DNA of 64,000 nucleotides from Veillonella agrestimuris (GCF_943193065.1 NZ_CALPCS010000004.1:62001-126000), one strand, 5' to 3'; positions 8,423-17,427 are shown, numbered from the stretch's first letter. The notes: generated by a model from the sequence alone, not told the origin. Numbers and translations: made by a program.

Positions 8423-9802
8423 ATGGCTAAAATTAAATCAGTTTTTTTCTGCCAAAACTGTGGTGCTGAGTCGCCAAAGTGGATGGGGAAATGCCCACAA
8501 TGTGGCGAATGGAATAGCCTTGTAGAAGAGGTTATTAAAGATGTAAAACACAGCAGAACACCGACGAAACGCGGTATTGGGAACAGTGATACAAAAGCAG
8601 TCGCTTTAGCAGATATTGAAATATCATCCATCGAAAGGATTTCAACAGGCTTTGCTGAAATTGATCGCGTATTGGGTGGCGGTATTGTGCCTGGTGCATT
8701 GATGTTGCTAGGCGGTGATCCAGGGATTGGTAAATCGACGCTATTATTGCAAGTATCTCAAAAAGTATCAGATACAGGTAGTACAGTCTTGTATGCATCA
8801 GGGGAAGAGTCGCAATTGCAATTAAAATTGCGAGCAGAACGGTTGCATATAAATAGTTCGGGACTCCATGTTATAGCCGACACAGATTTAGATCATATTT
8901 TAGAAGAAACACTGGCTAAGCAACCGACTCTTATGATCATCGATTCTATTCAGACTATGTATACTGGCGATATTGACGGAGCACCAGGTAGTGTCAGCCA
9001 AGTGCGGGAATGTACATCTCGTTTATTGCGTTTTGCTAAAGAACAAAATATACCGATACTTATAATTGGGCATGTTACGAAGGAAGGCAATATTGCTGGG
9101 CCTCGTATGTTAGAACATATGGTGGACGTAGTGCTCTACTTTGAAGGGGAGCGGTCCTATCAGTTCCGTATTTTACGATCCATTAAAAATCGCTTTGGTT
9201 CCACCTCTGAAAGTGGCATTTTCGCAATGGTTGAAGATGGTTTAGCAGAATTAGCTAATCCATCGGCGTCTCTTTTAGCAGAACGATCCGATGAGGAAAG
9301 CGGCAGTGCCGTTATGATTTACTTAGAAGGACAACGACCTATTCTCGTAGAAGTACAAAGTCTCGTTGCATCTACAGCTTTCGGATTGCCTAGAAGGACG
9401 GCCATTGGGTATGATTTAAATCGTCTCGTCGTTTTGCTAGCTGTATTAGAAAAGCGTTGCGGGTTTACATTGGGCAATAAAGATGTTTATGTCAATGTCA
9501 TTGGAGGCTTGAAAGTGAATGAGCCAGCCTGTGATTTATCGATGGCTGCTGCTATTGTGTCGAGCCTTAAAAATCGAGTCGTTCCTAATGATATGATTAT
9601 TTTAGGAGAAGTCGGTTTAACTGGAAATATCCGTAGTATTCCACGTATTGAACAACGTATTAATGAAGCAAAGAAATTAGGCTTTACAAAGTTTATCATT
9701 CCAGAAGGTAATGTAAAACAATTGACGAAGAGCAATAAAGATATACAAATTAAAGGTGTTACATCCATTGCTCAGGCTATACAGTTGATATTTGGAAATT
9801 AA
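8423..9802 (+). CDS. radA: RadA/Sms DNA repair ATPase
   Basis: RecA-like branch-migration helicase for recombinational repair and transformation. N-terminal C4 zinc finger CQNCGAESPKWMGKCPQCG, Walker A GGDPGIGKST near residue 98, the RadA-specific KNRFGSTSESG near 255, and a Lon-protease-like C-terminal domain with GGLKVNEPACDLSMAAA. 459 aa from the ATG at 8423, chosen because GAGGA lies 5 nt upstream and the alternative ATG is inside the clpC terminator. In Bacillus disA follows radA; here yacL follows directly. Confidence 0.95.
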   Translation: MAKIKSVFFCQNCGAESPKWMGKCPQCGEWNSLVEEVIKDVKHSRTPTKRGIGNSDTKAVALADIEISSIERISTGFAEIDRVLGGGIVPGALMLLGGDPGIGKSTLLLQVSQKVSDTGSTVLYASGEESQLQLKLRAERLHINSSGLHVIADTDLDHILEETLAKQPTLMIIDSIQTMYTGDIDGAPGSVSQVRECTSRLLRFAKEQNIPILIIGHVTKEGNIAGPRMLEHMVDVVLYFEGERSYQFRILRSIKNRFGSTSESGIFAMVEDGLAELANPSASLLAERSDEESGSAVMIYLEGQRPILVEVQSLVASTAFGLPRRTAIGYDLNRLVVLLAVLEKRCGFTLGNKDVYVNVIGGLKVNEPACDLSMAAAIVSSLKNRVVPNDMIILGEVGLTGNIRSIPRIEQRINEAKKLGFTKFIIPEGNVKQLTKSNKDIQIKGVTSIAQAIQLIFGN

Positions 9803-9884
9803 CGTAACCGATTAACAATATTAGATTGTTAATTAACTTTCAAAGAAATAATTATGAGCTATTAGTTTTAAAGGAGGTGTGGCT

Positions 9885-11030
9885 ATGATTTATCGAATTT
9901 TACGATATGTCATCGCCATACTAGTAGGTACTGCTTCTTATGTAGGGATGGAGAGTTTGATTCCCCTCATTGATCCATCTTTCTTAGAACAGTTTGCTAG
10001 TTTAGGCAATATATCCCATACGATGGTCAATATTATTATCGTTACAGTAGGAACGATAGTAGGTGTCGTTATTGGGTATTTAATATCTTCTTTTTTATTA
10101 CACAAAGGATTATTCATAGCAAAACGATTAGAACGCGTATTGACACATATTCCGAACCAACAATTAATTGCGGGCACTATTGGTTTATTATTCGGTCTTA
10201 TTATTGCAAATTTAATTGGCTTCGCATTTAATCAAGTTCCTATTATTGGTCCATACATCCCTATCATTTTAAGTGCTATTTTTGGGTATAGTGGCTTACG
10301 TTTAATGGCTCGAAAAGGGCCAGAAATGTATTTGAATTACGTAAAACAATGGACAAGTGGTGACAATAGTAATAAAAAAACTAAAGTATCAAAATCATTA
10401 CGTGATTCTAGTAACCATGTAGCAAGTAGTCATAAACTATTAGATACATCTGTTATTATTGATGGTCGTATTAAAGAACTGTCAGCTACAGGATTTATTG
10501 ATGGACCGTTAGTTGTGCCTATTTTTGTACTCAATGAGCTGCAAACGATTTCTGATTCTGCCGATGCGACGAAGCGCAATCGAGGCCGCCGAGGATTAGA
10601 TATTTTGAAGGACATGCAAGATAGCAATGTGATTCCTATTCAAATCGTCGAAGATGATTATGATGACTTGGAAGAAGTCGATTCAAAATTGATGCGCTTA
10701 TCCTTAGAGAAACATTGGAAATTGATGACTAATGATTATAATTTAAATAAAGTCGCTAAAGTACAAGGTATTCATGTACTCAATCTTAATGAATTAGCTA
10801 ATGTCTTAAAACCAGCCCTCATTGCTGGCGAGTGGATTCGCGTGCAAGTTATGAAAGAAGGGAAAGAAATTCATCAAGGTGTAGCTTATTTAGATGACGG
10901 TACTATGATTGTCGTTGAAGATGGTCGTCCTTATGTAGGCCAAGAAGTAGAAGTGATGGTTACTTCTATTTTGCAAACTAGTGCAGGGCGAATGATCTTT
11001 GCTCGCGTAGACGGAGGTAAGCATGAGTAA
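9885..11030 (+). CDS. YacL-type PIN/TRAM domain membrane protein
   Basis: Four predicted membrane helices in the first ~140 residues, then a PIN nuclease-like domain starting at LLDTSVIIDGRIKEL (about 185) with the usual acidic residues, and a C-terminal TRAM domain. This is the YacL/PilT-ATPase-like family, whose cellular role is poorly known; the PIN fold suggests an RNase and TRAM an RNA-binding function. A GTG at 9879 sits against the AAGGAGG site and cannot be used, so the ATG at 9885 (7-nt spacing) is the start. It overlaps ispDF by 8 nt, so the two are probably translationally coupled. Confidence 0.9.
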   Translation: MIYRILRYVIAILVGTASYVGMESLIPLIDPSFLEQFASLGNISHTMVNIIIVTVGTIVGVVIGYLISSFLLHKGLFIAKRLERVLTHIPNQQLIAGTIGLLFGLIIANLIGFAFNQVPIIGPYIPIILSAIFGYSGLRLMARKGPEMYLNYVKQWTSGDNSNKKTKVSKSLRDSSNHVASSHKLLDTSVIIDGRIKELSATGFIDGPLVVPIFVLNELQTISDSADATKRNRGRRGLDILKDMQDSNVIPIQIVEDDYDDLEEVDSKLMRLSLEKHWKLMTNDYNLNKVAKVQGIHVLNLNELANVLKPALIAGEWIRVQVMKEGKEIHQGVAYLDDGTMIVVEDGRPYVGQEVEVMVTSILQTSAGRMIFARVDGGKHE

Positions 11031-12198
11031 TGTCAGTTGTATTTTATTAGCTGCTGGTGCAGGGCGACGTATGGCATTAGAAGAAAATAAAATCTTTTAT
11101 CCTCTCGGTTCTAAATCGATTATTCAATGGTCATTAACACATATTGATGAAGTTGAGCGTATCGATGAAATCATTCTCGTCGTTGCTAACGGCGAAGAAC
11201 AGCAGATGGCTGATCACATTGCTTCCATAGAATTACAGACTGAGATTGTCATTGTTACGGGCGGAAAAGAGAGACAAGATTCTGTTTACAATGGCTTAAG
11301 TAAGGTGAAAGAAAGCAATCACATTGTCCTTGTTCATGATGGAGCTCGACCTGTAGTAACGGCTGATTTATTTAATAAGGTTATTGATGGCGCCTATGAA
11401 TACGGTGCTGTTACTGTTGGTGTCCCTTCTACGGATACGGTTAAACGGGTCGATAAAAATAGTCAAGTTATAGAAACGTTGAATCGTAGTGAATTAGTAA
11501 ATATTCAGACCCCACAAGGCTTTCAGAAGTCATTATTTGTAGAAGCTCATCATAGGGCTAAAGAAGCAGGATATATAGGTACTGATGATGTATCTTTAGT
11601 AGAATATATAGATAAAGCGGTACACATTCTGGAAGGGGATTATAAAAATATAAAAGTTACCACTCCTAATGATATAGATGTTGTAAAACGATATTTGGGA
11701 ATTAAGGAGAAGGCTATGCGAGTAGGCTATGGCTATGATATTCATCAATTAAAAGAAGGGCGTCCTTGCATCCTTGGTGGCGTCCACATTGAATCGTCTA
11801 TCGGCCCAGATGGTCATTCTGATGCAGATGTGCTGATTCATGCCTTAATGGATGCTATGTTAGGGGCTGCAGGATTGCGTGATATTGGCTATTACTTTCC
11901 ACCTGAAGACGATGCCTATAAAGGGATTTCTAGCATGCTTTTATTACAACATGTAAATTCCTTGTTGAAAGAACGACACTTAGAAGCCTATAATGTAGAT
12001 ATTATGGTGATTTCGGAAACGCCGAAATTAAAGCCTCACATTGAGCAAATGAAAGTGAATATTCAGTCGGTGTTACAAATACCGCTTGATCGTATTAGTA
12101 TTAAAGCGACTACTAACGAAATGCTTGGTGCCATCGGTCGCCGTGAAGGGATTGCAGCCCAAGCAGTTGTTACCGTATATGAAGGAGATGTTATTTAA
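11023..12198 (+). CDS. ispDF: Bifunctional IspD-IspF enzyme of the MEP isoprenoid pathway
   Basis: Residues 1-231 are IspD (MEP cytidylyltransferase): CILLAAGAGRRM, VHDGARPVV and the C-terminal KVTTPNDIDV. Residues 232-391 are IspF (MECDP synthase): RVGYGYDIHQL with the metal Asp/His, then GPDGHSDADVLIHALMDAML. No stop codon separates the halves, so one 391-aa protein is predicted, a fusion known in some other bacteria. An intact ribosome site and ATG remain at the junction (ATG at 11716), so free IspF may also be made. The intermediate step (IspE) is not encoded here. Follows yacL and precedes gltX, as separate ispD and ispF do in Bacillus. Confidence 0.94.
   Translation: MSNVSCILLAAGAGRRMALEENKIFYPLGSKSIIQWSLTHIDEVERIDEIILVVANGEEQQMADHIASIELQTEIVIVTGGKERQDSVYNGLSKVKESNHIVLVHDGARPVVTADLFNKVIDGAYEYGAVTVGVPSTDTVKRVDKNSQVIETLNRSELVNIQTPQGFQKSLFVEAHHRAKEAGYIGTDDVSLVEYIDKAVHILEGDYKNIKVTTPNDIDVVKRYLGIKEKAMRVGYGYDIHQLKEGRPCILGGVHIESSIGPDGHSDADVLIHALMDAMLGAAGLRDIGYYFPPEDDAYKGISSMLLLQHVNSLLKERHLEAYNVDIMVISETPKLKPHIEQMKVNIQSVLQIPLDRISIKATTNEMLGAIGRREGIAAQAVVTVYEGDVI
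11704..11709 (+). promoter_or_regulatory. Internal ribosome binding site at the IspD/IspF junction
   Basis: AAGGAG lies 6 nt before an in-frame ATG (11716) that opens exactly at the IspF domain (MRVGYGYDIH). It is either a relic of separate genes or a working second start. Confidence 0.6.
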
Positions 12199-13668
12199 AT
12201 GAGTTCTATGAAAGTGCGTTTTGCCCCAAGTCCAACGGGTCCATTCCATATTGGTGGTGCTCGATCTGCGTTGTTTAACTGGTTATTGGCGCGCAAAGAA
12301 GGGGGTTCCTTTATTCTTCGCATTGAAGATACAGATTTAGCTCGCTCCACTCGAGAAAGTGAAGAAAATATTAAAGCATCCTTACAATGGTTAGGGATGA
12401 ACTGGGATGAAGGAATTGATGTAGGCGGAGACAATGGTCCATACCGTCAAACGGAGCGACTCTCTATATATAAAGAAGTAACAGATCGCTTATTAGCTGA
12501 AGATAAAGCGTATGAATGTTTCTGTACTAATGATGAGTTAGAAGCTGTTCGAGAAGAACAAAAAAATCGTGGAGAAACACCGAAATACAATGGTCGTTGC
12601 AGTCATTTAACAGAAGCAGAAAAAGAGAAATTCCGCGCTGAAGGTAGAACTCCTACCATTCGCCTTCGTGTGCCATTGAATAAAACATATGCTTTTGACG
12701 ATATGGTACGCGGTCATGTATCCTTTGAATCCAATGGGGTTGGTGACTTTGTTATCGTTAAATCTGACGGTATTCCTGTTTATAACTTTGCCGTTGTTGT
12801 AGACGATCATACAATGGATATTACTCACGTGATTCGCGCAGAAGAACATTTATCGAATACGCCGCGACAAATGGCAATTTACGAAGCACTAGGTTGGGAT
12901 ACACCTGTATTTGGACATATTTCCTTGATTCTTGGCAAAGATTATAAAAAAATGTCTAAACGTCATGGTGCTACTTCTGTAGAACAATATAAAGATTTAG
13001 GCTATTTGCCAGAAGCGTTGGTGAACTTCTTAGCTTTGTTAGGCTGGGCGCCGGAAGGGGAAGAAGAATTCTTTACTCAAGACGAGTTAATCAAAGCCTT
13101 TTCTATGGATCGAGTGGCAAAAAATCCTGCCGTATTCGATATTGATAAATTAAATCATATCAATTTCCACTATATGAAAGCTTTAAGTGATGAAGAGCTT
13201 CTCCAATTGTGTTTGCCACATTTACAAGAAGTAGGCCTTGCCAAAGAGACTTTGAACGAAGACGATAAAGCTCGTTTGACTTTATTATGTACTACATTCC
13301 GAGATCACCTCAGTTTTGGGGCACAAATTAAAGATCATGTTCGTTTCTTATTAGAGGATACAGTAACTCTTGAGAAAGAAGCGGCAGAAGAGTTAAAACA
13401 AGTATTACAAGAAGAAACAGTAGCTATTGTATTAGATACGTTCAAAACGAAACTAACAGAACTTGATGAGCTAACACCAGATACTGTAAAAGCGACGATC
13501 AAAGCGGTTATGAAAGAAACAGAATTAAAAGGTAAGTCTGTATTTATGCCGATTCGTGTTGCCTTAACAGGACAGATGCATGGCCCTGATTTGAATAATA
13601 TCGTTACATTGTTAGGTGTACAAGCTGCTGTCAGTCGATTGGATAATTACACTGATTTGTTGAAATGA
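12199..13668 (+). CDS. gltX: Glutamyl-tRNA synthetase
   Basis: Class I synthetase charging tRNA-Glu. The HIGH-type motif is PSPTGPFHIGGARSALFNWL near residue 10, and KMSKRHGATS lies near residue 251; 489 aa is normal. The start directly abuts the ispDF stop, with AAGGAG 11 nt upstream. Because gatCAB is also in this window, the enzyme may be non-discriminating and also charge tRNA-Gln with Glu for later amidation; that is inference from family knowledge. A strong terminator follows, separating it from the cysS T-box. Confidence 0.95.
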   Translation: MSSMKVRFAPSPTGPFHIGGARSALFNWLLARKEGGSFILRIEDTDLARSTRESEENIKASLQWLGMNWDEGIDVGGDNGPYRQTERLSIYKEVTDRLLAEDKAYECFCTNDELEAVREEQKNRGETPKYNGRCSHLTEAEKEKFRAEGRTPTIRLRVPLNKTYAFDDMVRGHVSFESNGVGDFVIVKSDGIPVYNFAVVVDDHTMDITHVIRAEEHLSNTPRQMAIYEALGWDTPVFGHISLILGKDYKKMSKRHGATSVEQYKDLGYLPEALVNFLALLGWAPEGEEEFFTQDELIKAFSMDRVAKNPAVFDIDKLNHINFHYMKALSDEELLQLCLPHLQEVGLAKETLNEDDKARLTLLCTTFRDHLSFGAQIKDHVRFLLEDTVTLEKEAAEELKQVLQEETVAIVLDTFKTKLTELDELTPDTVKATIKAVMKETELKGKSVFMPIRVALTGQMHGPDLNNIVTLLGVQAAVSRLDNYTDLLK

Positions 13669-13686
13669 TCAGTGTGAACTTTCAAG

Positions 13687-13717
13687 TCATGTGATGATAT
13701 GATTCATCATCACATGA
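13687..13717 (+). other. Perfect hairpin downstream of gltX
   Basis: A 12-bp perfect inverted repeat (13687-13698 with 13706-13717, 7-nt loop) with no T run after it. It stands 20 nt before the real terminator and may be a 3'-end stabilising structure or protein site. Confidence 0.5.
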
Positions 13718-13736
13718 TCTAAGATGATACTCATAC

Positions 13737-13782
13737 CCCACAAGTAATAGTGATGACGCTATTACTTGTGGGATTATTTTTG
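13737..13782 (+). terminator. Intrinsic terminator after gltX
   Basis: A 14-bp perfect stem (13737-13750 with 13759-13772), 8-nt loop, followed by ATTATTTTT. Confidence 0.9.
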
Positions 13783-13837
13783 GGGTATACTATAAATTTT
13801 TCTAGACTGTAATCATAGAGGAAACTACTGATTTTCG

Positions 13838-13866
13838 TTGACATTGATTATTGAAATTGATAAAAT
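13838..13866 (+). promoter_or_regulatory. Promoter of the cysS T-box transcript
   Basis: TTGACA (13838-13843), 17-nt spacer, TAAAAT (13861-13866). Transcription would begin near 13873, just before Stem I of the T-box. Confidence 0.8.
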
Positions 13867-13872
13867 GAATAC

Positions 13873-14117
13873 ATTAGTAATAGATACAATAGCTGAGATT
13901 GAAAGAAGTACTTTACAACTAGCTTTCTAGCGAGAACTGACGGTGGAAGAGTTCAAGTATAGGTAAAGGAAATGCATTCATGAGCTGACATTCCGATTAT
14001 AGGTAGGTTTTGTCCGGTTACGCGCCGTTATGCGTTGAGGGGGTACTGTTTTATAGTACCTAACAGAGTGGAACCGCGGGCCATCGTCTCTGTATGAGAT
14101 GAGGGTCTTTTTTATTT
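13873..14117 (+). promoter_or_regulatory. T-box riboswitch, cysteine-specific, controlling cysS
   Basis: All T-box parts are visible. In Stem I a loop-E pair AGTA (13907-13910) / GAA (13969-13971) flanks a CTTTAC/GTAAAG helix. The specifier TGC at 13973-13975 is a Cys codon in the usual register (GAA, one base, codon, A). The T-box core TGGAACCGCGGG is at 14069-14080; its TGGA would pair the tRNA 3' end with a U discriminator, as in tRNA-Cys. A terminator hairpin (about 14081-14108) with a T run follows. Uncharged tRNA-Cys should allow read-through into cysS. This explains the 473-nt gap after gltX. Confidence 0.95.
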
Positions 14118-14141
14118 ATATAGATGGAGGCATCGGTAACG

Positions 14142-15590
14142 ATGAGAGAACTTACAGTATATAATACGATGACACGTCGTAAAGAAACATTTGTACCTGT
14201 AACAGAGGGAGAGGCTAAAATTTATGTATGTGGTGTGACTCCATATAACCACCCACATATAGGTAATGCTCGTCCATTTGTGACTTGGGATGTGATTCGC
14301 CGCTATTTAGCACACGTAGGTTATAAAGTAACGTATGTACAAAATTTTACAGATGTAGATGATAAAATCATCAATACATCCAATGGCGAAGGTGTACCAT
14401 GGGACGAAGTAGCAAACCGCTATATTGATAGCTATTTTGAAGTGATGGATGCACTTGGCGTAGAGCGAGCAGATATTTATCCTCGCGTATCTACTCACAT
14501 TCCTGACATCATTGAAATGATTTCTGTTTTAATCGATAAAGGTTATGCTTACGCATTAGACGGAGATGTGTATTATAGTGTTGAGAAATTTGAACACTAT
14601 GGTCAATTGTCTGGCCGTACTCTCGATGATATGGAAGCGGGTGCTCGTATCGAAGTAGATGGACGTAAAAAGAATCCAATGGATTTTGCCCTTTGGAAAG
14701 CGGCAAAGCCAGGTGAACCATATTGGGAAAGTCCATGGGGCAATGGACGTCCAGGCTGGCATATTGAATGTTCCGCTATGAGCCAAAAATATTTAGGCGA
14801 AGAATTCGATTTCCACGGCGGTGGTAGCGATTTAATTTTCCCACATCATGAAAATGAGATCGCTCAATCTGAAGGCTGCTCCGGACACCATCCAACTGTA
14901 AAATATTGGCTTCATAATGGATTTATTACTATCGATTCTGAAAAAATGTCTAAATCATTAAACAATTTCTTCTTAGTGAAAGATATTTTAGAACAATATA
15001 GCCCAGATGTATTACGCTATTTCTTATTAAGTACTCACTACCGTAGTCCATTAGACTTCTCTGATGAACGTTTGGAAGAAGCGATTAAATCCTTAGAGCG
15101 TCTTAATACGGCTATCGATAATCTTCTCTACTTAGAAACACGTGAACCTGCTTCTTGTGATGAAGCACAACGCTTATTAGAGCAAGCTAAAAAGTATGAA
15201 GAAGAATTTGAAGCTGCTATGAGTGACGATTTCAATACGGCTTTAGCTACATCTAGCATGTTTGGCTTAGCAAAAGAAATCAATATTTATTACCAAGCCG
15301 TTTCTAGTCGCGAAGGCGTTGTTTGCCAAGAAGCCATTGCAGAAGTGAAACGTATCTTCAAATTAATGACTGATATTATTGGTGTGTTAACTAAATCTTG
15401 GGAACCTAAAGATAATGCTGGTGCCGAGGACTATGAACAATTGATGGATGTTATCTTGTCTGTTCGTCAAGAATGCCGCAATCAAAAACAATGGGCTTTA
15501 GCTGATTGCATTCGAGATCGTTTGGCAGATATTGGTATTACGATTGAAGATTCTCCAAATGGAGCACGGTGGAAAAAACGTGAAATTTAA
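14142..15590 (+). CDS. cysS: Cysteinyl-tRNA synthetase
   Basis: Class I synthetase. The zinc cysteine is in KIYVCGVTPYNHPHIGNARP (Cys30), which also holds the HIGH-type motif HIGN. WHIECSAMS and GGGSDLIFPHHENEIAQSE supply further zinc ligands, and KMSKSLNNFF is the KMSKS loop. 482 aa from the ATG at 14142, which has GGAGG 11 nt upstream; an in-frame ATG at 14124 overlaps that site and is rejected. Controlled by the upstream cysteine T-box. The stop overlaps the mrnC start. Confidence 0.95.
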   Translation: MRELTVYNTMTRRKETFVPVTEGEAKIYVCGVTPYNHPHIGNARPFVTWDVIRRYLAHVGYKVTYVQNFTDVDDKIINTSNGEGVPWDEVANRYIDSYFEVMDALGVERADIYPRVSTHIPDIIEMISVLIDKGYAYALDGDVYYSVEKFEHYGQLSGRTLDDMEAGARIEVDGRKKNPMDFALWKAAKPGEPYWESPWGNGRPGWHIECSAMSQKYLGEEFDFHGGGSDLIFPHHENEIAQSEGCSGHHPTVKYWLHNGFITIDSEKMSKSLNNFFLVKDILEQYSPDVLRYFLLSTHYRSPLDFSDERLEEAIKSLERLNTAIDNLLYLETREPASCDEAQRLLEQAKKYEEEFEAAMSDDFNTALATSSMFGLAKEINIYYQAVSSREGVVCQEAIAEVKRIFKLMTDIIGVLTKSWEPKDNAGAEDYEQLMDVILSVRQECRNQKQWALADCIRDRLADIGITIEDSPNGARWKKREI

Positions 15591-16065
15591 GCAATTTCAA
15601 TTTTTAAAACAAGAAGCTATTAAAAAACTACTCCTTTTAGATGAAGAAAAAGGTCATTTCCAAGCGAAAGCGGTGGAACAAGTCTTATCTTCTGATGCAG
15701 TGATGCTCGCCTATGTAGGAGATGCAGTTTATTCTATGTATATTCGGCAACGCATTGTAGAAATGAGTATTTCAAAGGTTCAAGTATTACATACATTAGT
15801 CACTGAATTTGTATGTGCTAAGTCACAATCGAAAGTGCTGGAGTCATTAGAAGGGGATTTCACAGAGCAAGAGCAGCACATTGCAAGACGGGCTAGAAAT
15901 AGTAATGTAAACGTACCGAAAAGCAGTTCTGTTCGAGAATATCGGAATAGTACAGCCTTTGAAGCTGTCTTAGGATTTCTTTTTGAAACAGGCCAAGAAG
16001 AACGCTTATATGAGTTGATGAGTAGAGCTTATTCTATGACATTGCGAGGTCTTTCGAATGGATAA
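15580..16065 (+). CDS. mrnC: Mini-ribonuclease III
   Basis: Small RNase III-like enzyme without a dsRNA-binding domain; in Bacillus it matures 23S rRNA. The catalytic region is SSDAVMLAYVGDAVYSMYIR (about residues 37-56), with the conserved Asp in YVGDAVY. The start is judged to be the GTG at 15580, 6 nt after GGTGGA and overlapping the cysS end by 11 nt. Upstream in-frame ATGs at 15532 and 15559 lie deep in cysS and have no ribosome site. Same order as in Bacillus (cysS-mrnC-rlmB-yacP-sigH). Confidence 0.88.
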   Translation: MKFKQFQFLKQEAIKKLLLLDEEKGHFQAKAVEQVLSSDAVMLAYVGDAVYSMYIRQRIVEMSISKVQVLHTLVTEFVCAKSQSKVLESLEGDFTEQEQHIARRARNSNVNVPKSSSVREYRNSTAFEAVLGFLFETGQEERLYELMSRAYSMTLRGLSNG

Positions 16066-16792
16066 TTATATAGTTGGTAGAAATGCCGTAAAAGAAGCTT
16101 TGAAAGCGAATCGTTCCATACAACGCATATTAGTGAACGAAGATAAAGCGAATAGCGGATTAGCTGATATTATAGGGCTAGCAAAATCAAAGCGTATCGA
16201 TGTACGGTTAGTACCTGTGAAACAACTGAATCGCTATGAATTAGATATTCCTCATCAAGGCGTTATTGCCTTTGTTAATGCTGTAGAGTTTAAAGAATTA
16301 GGAGAAGTACTACAAGAAACAACTCACGATGTGCCTCTATTAATCCTCACTGATGGTGTAGAAGATCCTCATAATATGGGGGCTATTATTCGTACTGCTG
16401 AATGTGTAGGGGCTACAGCTGTCTTAATTCCTAAACGCCATAATGCGCCTATTAATGCCACTGTAGCAAAAACATCGGCAGGAGCAGTGGAACAAATCCC
16501 ACTCGTTCAAATTGGCAATGTAACACAAACAATCAAACAATTGCAAAAACAAGGTTTTTGGGTATTAGGTGCTCATATGGAAGGTAATGCTACATTATAC
16601 GAAGCTGATATGACCGTACCTCTTGTTCTTGTTATTGGCAATGAAGGTAAAGGCATCAGTCGCGTTGTTAAAGAGGCGTGCGATTTCCTTGTTACTATAC
16701 CGATGTATGGACAATTAAATTCCTTAAACGCTTCCGTAGCGGCCGCTGTCTTGATGTATGAAGTGGTACGACAACGAACGCCTAAAGGCTAA
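16058..16792 (+). CDS. rlmB: 23S rRNA 2'-O-ribose methyltransferase RlmB (TrmH/SpoU family)
   Basis: SPOUT methyltransferase predicted to methylate G2251 of 23S rRNA. An N-terminal substrate-binding domain begins VGRNAVKEALKANR. The three SPOUT motifs are ILTDGVEDPHNMGAIIRTAE (about 102-121), LVIGNEGKGISR (about 191-202) and IPMYGQLNSLNASVAAAVLM (about 213-232), which form the AdoMet knot. 244 aa is normal. It overlaps mrnC by 8 nt, so translation is likely coupled. Confidence 0.93.
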   Translation: MDNYIVGRNAVKEALKANRSIQRILVNEDKANSGLADIIGLAKSKRIDVRLVPVKQLNRYELDIPHQGVIAFVNAVEFKELGEVLQETTHDVPLLILTDGVEDPHNMGAIIRTAECVGATAVLIPKRHNAPINATVAKTSAGAVEQIPLVQIGNVTQTIKQLQKQGFWVLGAHMEGNATLYEADMTVPLVLVIGNEGKGISRVVKEACDFLVTIPMYGQLNSLNASVAAAVLMYEVVRQRTPKG

Positions 16793-16803
16793 GTAGGTGC
16801 TAT

Positions 16804-17340
16804 ATGTTAAAAGATATTTTGATTATAGACGGATATAATGTGATTTTCGCTTGGGCCAGCTTAAAGAAAATTGCCAAAGAATCACTAGAACATGCTCGTA
16901 TGGAATTGCGGAATCAATTGCTTAATTACGGGAAGTATAAAGACTATGAAGTGATTCTTGTCTTTGATGGCAGCTATACGAAGTCAGCAGCTACTGTGGA
17001 AGTCGTAACAGAAGGATTTCTTGAAGTGTATACAGATGATAGTGAAACAGCAGATGCTTTTATAGAAAGGGAAGTATTTTTACGGAAAGGTAAATATACC
17101 AATGTCTATGTGGTCACTTCTGATGGGGCGGAGCAAAATCAAATCCTTGGTTCTGGAGGGCTACGTATTCCTGCGCGGGAACTGCAAAATGATATTCGTT
17201 TAGCAAAACAAGAAGAACGTTTGCAATATACGCACAAGCACTACAGAGATAGATTCGTTATTAGTCGCAATGAAGTGCACGATCAATTAAGTCCTGAAGT
17301 GGCAGAGAAATTAGATGCCCTTCGGAAGGGACAGATATAG
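16804..17340 (+). CDS. YacP-type NYN domain RNase (Rae1 family)
   Basis: NYN/PIN-like fold: DILIIDGYNVIFAW at the N terminus carries the first catalytic Asp, and VYVVTSDGAEQN near residue 100 the second acidic cluster. In Bacillus the orthologue Rae1/YacP cleaves mRNA in the ribosomal A site; the same role here is inferred from family and synteny. 178 aa is typical. It lies 11 nt after rlmB and ends this operon segment; a separate promoter for sigH follows. Confidence 0.88.
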   Translation: MLKDILIIDGYNVIFAWASLKKIAKESLEHARMELRNQLLNYGKYKDYEVILVFDGSYTKSAATVEVVTEGFLEVYTDDSETADAFIEREVFLRKGKYTNVYVVTSDGAEQNQILGSGGLRIPARELQNDIRLAKQEERLQYTHKHYRDRFVISRNEVHDQLSPEVAEKLDALRKGQI

Positions 17341-17356
17341 AGAATATCTGCATAAG

Positions 17357-17385
17357 TTGCGGAACCATCATAATTCATATATAAT
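17357..17385 (+). promoter_or_regulatory. Putative promoter of sigH-secG
   Basis: TTGCGG (17357-17362), 17-nt spacer, TATAAT (17380-17385), 43 nt before the sigH start. The -10 is perfect and the -35 moderate. Confidence 0.6.
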
Positions 17386-17427
17386 AAGCATATTGGTATT
17401 TCTACAATATGATTGTAAGGAGGACCT

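Noticed and set aside
15532..15579. Longer mrnC start inside cysS
   Set aside because: No ribosome site and the extra residues do not resemble Mini-III; the GTG at 15580 has GGTGGA six bases upstream.
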